Source: Pedobacter sp. KBW06
GTDB lineage: Bacteria > Bacteroidota > Bacteroidia > Sphingobacteriales > Sphingobacteriaceae
Direction of reading: 5' to 3'
Assembly (NCBI RefSeq): GCF_003852525.1
Contig: NZ_QAJL01000003.1
Coordinates: forward strand, 940,972-1,004,971
DNA: 64,000 nt
Position 1 is the stretch's first letter, and the number at the start of each line of letters is the position of its first letter. Both the position numbers and the translations under genes were made by a program. Of the stretch, positions 60,856 through 64,000 are shown piece by piece. The notes under the pieces are model-generated. The model was not told where the DNA came from. It searched no databases and saw nothing but the letters and a program-made list of their open reading frames with translations.

Positions 60856-60881
60856 ATTTCAAAATTTTAAATTGAATCCAA

Positions 60882-61511
60882 TTACCAAAATAGCTTTCCA
60901 ACGTAGACACTGTTTGAAATACGTTTTCTATCGCTTGAGATAAATGAGATATAAAGTTCCATTAATGACTTCTTTCTTTCGATGAATAAAGGAAGCAGAT
61001 CTTTACCGATGGACCTGGCAGCACCAGCTGTAACGAATTTTGCCAGATTCAACTCCGGAAAGTAAGCCAGCAGCATCACCTGATCCGACCAATGACTTCC
61101 CTCCGGATCAGTTTCTCCATCCCAGCTAAACTCCACTCCATTATCAACCAGTTTTATTCCAGCTCCCGGGGATATCGGCAGCTCGCCTTTAGTTAATAAG
61201 ACCTTTTCGAAATCAATTTTGATCTTTGGATAATTCCCTTTGGTTGCATTCTTCCAATTATACACGAACGCCGGATTTTGTGGATGTACTTTAGTCAGTT
61301 TAGCCTCAATTTCAAATCCAATCATAATAAAGGGCATTACCGGATTTAGAAATTTAGAAGTTACCTTCGTTCTCTGCATTACACCCAATTGCGATTTACT
61401 CCGCTTCTTATTGTTTTCTCCAATGCCACGTGTGACCATTTTGCCATTTAGCTCATAAGAGACTGTATTTCCCAGTTTTCCACTAGGAAGCCTGTTTTTT
61501 GACGTCGCCAT
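60882..61511 (-). CDS. DUF6266-family protein (first of pair)
   Basis: A 209-residue divergent paralogue: the N-terminus reads GKLGNTVSYELNGKMVTRG with QLGVMQRTKVTSKFLNP, and the middle VYNWKNATKGNYPKIKIDFEKVLL aligns with YHLENAVTGIYPDYELNYAKVKL of the next gene. Same length and order of segments. Function unknown. The A/T-rich 458 bases before it contain a large palindrome. Confidence 0.78.
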   Translation of the reverse strand: MATSKNRLPSGKLGNTVSYELNGKMVTRGIGENNKKRSKSQLGVMQRTKVTSKFLNPVMPFIMIGFEIEAKLTKVHPQNPAFVYNWKNATKGNYPKIKIDFEKVLLTKGELPISPGAGIKLVDNGVEFSWDGETDPEGSHWSDQVMLLAYFPELNLAKFVTAGAARSIGKDLLPLFIERKKSLMELYISFISSDRKRISNSVYVGKLFW

Positions 61512-61969
61512 ATCTTTATAGGTTATATAATTATAAATTTAATAAACTATTATAACAATAACAACCTTAAATTACAAATTCAAAAGATTTAATTTCCCGA
61601 CATCGCCGAAGATTACCGAAATTTGCTGCAAATTATCCGGCAAATCAGCAGCTGTAAGCTTAGAATAGTAAAATCAGCATTTTTATGTAAACTTATCGTA
61701 GTATAGAACACTCTTTATAGGCTTGCTTGGATATGATTTGCACAGCCTTTGGCCCTGAACAGGGGTTGCTGAGGGGTTGACGTAGGGTTGGTAACGTCAA
61801 AGGCCTTATCAACCCTTATCAACCCTACGTCAACCCCTCAGCAACCCCTCAGCAACACCAATGCCTATACGAAGCTCCTCCGCATCCTTCCGAACACTTA
61901 GAAACAACATTGTAATACCAGGAAAAAACTGAGGAAGCGCGCTAAGAACCGATTTTAGCCGGGAAAATA
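61512..61969. other. 458-base gene-free interval with a large inverted repeat
   Basis: No gene is supported on either strand. The main structure is the palindrome at 61765-61845. The rest is A/T-rich, including the presumed promoter of the DUF6266 pair next to 61511. Confidence 0.6.
61765..61856. repeat. Large perfect inverted repeat with direct subrepeats
   Basis: A 26-base arm starting GTTGCTGAGGGGTTGACG (61765-61790) is perfectly complementary to 61820-61845. TTATCAACCC is repeated in tandem in the loop and CCCTCAGCAAC is repeated past the right arm (ending 61856). GC-rich relative to its surroundings, so it looks like an inserted, REP-like element. Confidence 0.75.
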
Positions 61970-62653
61970 TTACTTCTTCTTAGGCGTTGTTAAAACGAAA
62001 TCCTTTAGATAAAAGGGTTCAAAATAAGCTACATCTTCAAATTTTGCAGCTTCAAAAGCTTCCATCGCAAGGCGGCTCATATTGGAAGCAGAGTTGAAAT
62101 TTATTTCAGAAAAGCGGGCATGCTCATGACGCAATGCTTCGGCACACTTTGCCGCACCATCACCTATAAAAGTGATGACCTGATTATTCAATAAGTCTTC
62201 AAAGCTTTGCTCATCTATGATTTTTGCCTCTACAGGAGAAATATGCTGTAATTGCTGATCAAATACAGCCGTAAAGACTTCCATTCTTCTCGCATCGATC
62301 ATAGAACAGATCAATCCTTTGTTTTCCGGCTGCTGTGCAGCAAAACCTTCAGCCATCATCTGCAGCGTATCTATTGCAATCAAAGGCTTGTCTAAAGCAA
62401 AACAAAGTCCTTTAGCCGTAGACACACCAATTCGCAATCCGGTATAAGAACCCGGACCTTTACTCACTGCAATCGCATCGAGTTCCTCATACTTTAATCC
62501 CGCAGTGTCCATTACAGATTTGATGAATAAAGTCAGGCTACCTGCATGAATGTTACTCGCCATTTCTTCTTTCAGTGCAATGGTTTTCCCATTCTGAGAG
62601 ATGGCGGCAGAACAAACTTGTGTGGCAGTTTCGATTTGAAGTATAGTGGTCAT
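61970..62653 (-). CDS. tsaB: tRNA threonylcarbamoyladenosine biosynthesis protein TsaB
   Basis: A 227-residue ASKHA-fold protein that partners TsaD in forming t6A37 in tRNA. It opens ILQIETATQVCSAAISQNGK and has AVSKGPGSYTGLRIGVSTAKGL and ICSMIDARRMEVFTAVF, conserved in TsaB/YeaZ. Length is normal. It follows yidD by 23 bases on the same strand. Confidence 0.94.
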   Translation of the reverse strand: MTTILQIETATQVCSAAISQNGKTIALKEEMASNIHAGSLTLFIKSVMDTAGLKYEELDAIAVSKGPGSYTGLRIGVSTAKGLCFALDKPLIAIDTLQMMAEGFAAQQPENKGLICSMIDARRMEVFTAVFDQQLQHISPVEAKIIDEQSFEDLLNNQVITFIGDGAAKCAEALRHEHARFSEINFNSASNMSRLAMEAFEAAKFEDVAYFEPFYLKDFVLTTPKKK

Positions 62654-62676
62654 CAGATAAAATTAAATACTCAGGC

Positions 62677-62910
62677 TTAAGGAACGGGATCGTGTCCATG
62701 TTTCCCCCAGGGGTGACAGCGTCCAATCCGTTTCAAAGTTAACCATCCTCCTTTAAAAGGTCCGTGTTTTTTTATTGCCTCCATCCCATACTGAGAGCAT
62801 GTAGGTGTAAAACGACATTGCGCCCCTAATAATGGCGATAAAAGCAACTGATAAGCCCTGATCAGCAGCAGGAAGAACCAGCCGATGACCTGCTTAACTG
62901 CCCTGATCAT
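62677..62910 (-). CDS. yidD: Membrane protein insertion efficiency factor YidD
   Basis: A 77-residue protein with YQLLLSPLLGAQCRFTPTCSQ, GPFKGGWLTLKRIGRCHPWG, the full YidD signature. It overlaps the end of rnpA by 17 bases. YidD helps YidC-dependent insertion; yidC is not in the window. Confidence 0.95.
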   Translation of the reverse strand: MIRAVKQVIGWFFLLLIRAYQLLLSPLLGAQCRFTPTCSQYGMEAIKKHGPFKGGWLTLKRIGRCHPWGKHGHDPVP

Positions 62911-63289
62911 TTTTGATGTTGTTAATCAGCCTTTTTAAGGCGCCATCCATCTTCTTCTCCATAAAAGAGAACTCATAGATCTTCTTTCCTACAAACTGTA
63001 AAGAAAAAATAAGCAGCTGCTCCTGTTCCGCAATTGCGGGATAGAGCTCGGCCTGTTTTTGCAAACGGTAAGCCTCACGGCTTCTTCTCTTGATCAGGTT
63101 CCGGTCTACCGCTTTTTTGAAGCGCTTTTTGGAAACATTGATCACTACCTGAGCAGGGAAGCTGTGCGGGGCATCAACAAAAAGATAGGAAACGCGAAAT
63201 GGATATAATAAAAAAGAAGAACCGTCTTTAAATAGCAGATCTAATAATTTTCTACTACATAACCGTTCTTCTTTATTAAATGTGTTCAT
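62894..63289 (-). CDS. rnpA: Ribonuclease P protein component
   Basis: A 131-residue basic protein from ATG 63289 (MNTFNKEERLCSRKLLDLLF); a longer frame starts only at GTG. The RNA-binding motif is VDRNLIKRRSREAYR. It forms RNase P with rnpB RNA to trim tRNA 5' ends. It sits between rpmH and yidD, the standard order. Confidence 0.95.
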   Translation of the reverse strand: MNTFNKEERLCSRKLLDLLFKDGSSFLLYPFRVSYLFVDAPHSFPAQVVINVSKKRFKKAVDRNLIKRRSREAYRLQKQAELYPAIAEQEQLLIFSLQFVGKKIYEFSFMEKKMDGALKRLINNIKNDQGS

Positions 63290-63352
63290 GTTTTTGATCG
63301 CAAATTTGCAGATATTGTGATCTGCTAACACTTAATGTGCTGCAATCAAAAA

Positions 63353-63511
63353 TTATGCTTTGTGACGACGTTCGTCAGAAACTGATAGTTTGCTTCTTCC
63401 TTTTGCACGACGAGAAGCTAATACTCTTCTACCGTTTGCTGTAGCCATTCTTTCGCGGAAGCCGTGTTTGTTTCTTCTCTTTCTTTGCGAAGGTTGGAAT
63501 GTTCTTTTCAT
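63353..63511 (-). CDS. rpmH: 50S ribosomal protein bL34
   Basis: A 52-residue protein starting MKRTFQPSQRKRRNKHGFRE and containing RMATANGRRVLASRRAKGR, the bL34 signature. The start at 63511 lies 42 bases downstream of a good promoter. It leads the rpmH-rnpA-yidD-tsaB run. Confidence 0.97.
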   Translation of the reverse strand: MKRTFQPSQRKRRNKHGFRERMATANGRRVLASRRAKGRSKLSVSDERRHKA

Positions 63512-63552
63512 AACTGTATTATATCTTAGACTATTTTTTTAAATAAGAGGTG

Positions 63553-63584
63553 CAAATATAGCTTGATTTTTATTTAATTGCAAA
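63553..63584 (-). promoter_or_regulatory. rpmH operon promoter
   Basis: On the minus strand TTTG (63584-63581), 20 bases, then TATATTTG (63560-63553). This is the best match in the window to the Bacteroidetes TTTG-N20-TAnnTTTG consensus and is placed correctly for rpmH. Confidence 0.75.
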
Positions 63585-63619
63585 TAGAATTCAAGGTAGT
63601 TTTCTTTTTTCTTGATTTC

Positions 63620-64000
63620 TTACAAGCCAAGCGCCGCTTTAAGCTTGATATAGCCCGTTTTACTTACCGGAAGCCATATGTCAGATTTCAACAATACAAT
63701 ATAACTGTCCTTTTCTTTCAGCTCTATTTTTGTCACCTGCGCCAAATTTATGATATATGAACGATGAATACGAATAAATTGAGAAGATTCTAAAGTTTGC
63801 TCAAAAAAACTCATCGTTTTATTCTTGTGAAATATTCCTTCAGTAGTACTCAGCTTCACATAATCGTCATCTGCTTCCAGGTAATGAATGTCGGTAACCG
63901 CAATGATCTTGATCACACCATTCTTCTTCACCACCACCCTGTTGTTCTGTGCAGGGTTCAGGGCTGCAGAATCCAGCAGTTCTTTCGTATTGCCATCTCC
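63620..64000 (-). CDS. LytTR-family response regulator, 5' end outside the window
   Basis: 127 codons are visible; the N-terminus is beyond base 64000. The LytTR domain has VIKIIAVTDIHYLEADDDYV, FIRIHRSYIINLAQVTKIEL and LPVSKTGYIKLK. The first visible residues (GDGNTKELLDSAALNPAQNN) are a linker, so a receiver domain probably lies to the right. Convergence with nothing; its stop is 60 bases from the rpmH promoter. Confidence 0.85.
   Translation of the reverse strand, partial: GDGNTKELLDSAALNPAQNNRVVVKKNGVIKIIAVTDIHYLEADDDYVKLSTTEGIFHKNKTMSFFEQTLESSQFIRIHRSYIINLAQVTKIELKEKDSYIVLLKSDIWLPVSKTGYIKLKAALGL

Overview
The window looks like a chromosomal segment of a Sphingobacteriaceae bacterium, most probably Pedobacter or a close relative. 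The evidence is AT-rich intergenic DNA, promoters with the Bacteroidetes -7 element TAnnTTTG (best example upstream of rpmH), A-rich leaders in place of strong Shine-Dalgarno sites, lipoproteins with C-K-K-D/E after the lipobox, a TonB receptor with an STN domain next to FecI/FecR-type regulators, LytTR two-component proteins, DUF6266 proteins and a lysyl-tRNA synthetase with a C-terminal extension. This assignment is inferred from gene content; no search was run. I saw no phage, insertion sequence, CRISPR array, tRNA or rRNA.

Layout. 1-435: start of a DinB-family gene running off the left edge. 459-9800: a minus-strand trans-envelope uptake and signalling cluster of ECF sigma factor, FecR anti-sigma, TonB-dependent receptor and three lipoproteins, two of which are tandem beta-helix paralogues flanking a lipoprotein with an internal duplication. 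9912-14206: S41 protease lipoprotein, two acetyltransferase genes (one fused to an NTF2-like domain) and a panE-type reductase. 14513-19412: a TolC/HlyD/MFS tripartite efflux operon with a divergent AraC-type regulator. 20173-30505: a translationally coupled pair of DUF3857/transglutaminase-like proteins (one lacking its catalytic Cys and His), an M16 protease pair, mqnC of the futalosine menaquinone pathway, and two ferritin-like exported proteins. 29726-33455: LytTR response regulator plus a beta-propeller histidine kinase.

33868-56905 is mainly housekeeping: a small acidic protein, mpl, prmA, tpiA, a GlmU-like protein, rpmE (type B), mce, iscS-iscU-iscA, an acyl-CoA synthetase, lysS, ung, an Lrp regulator, a DtxR-type regulator with an Nramp-UspA fusion transporter, smpB, pcm, priA and a DUF423 protein. 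57078-61511 holds two unknown or envelope proteins and a tandem DUF6266 pair. 61970-63511 is rpmH-rnpA-yidD-tsaB, and a truncated LytTR regulator runs off the right edge.

The most interesting unexplained structure is non-coding. A roughly 65-base palindromic repeat occurs three times, each upstream of an unrelated gene (about 13041, 29481 and 48224). Two further large, near-perfect inverted repeats lie at 14306-14371 and 61765-61845. There is a strong orphan terminator at 4531-4559 facing away from both neighbouring genes, and short structured leaders precede the sigma factor, iscU, lysS and smpB. The protein systems best worth follow-up are the sigma/FecR/receptor/beta-helix lipoprotein cluster and the paired DUF3857 proteins.
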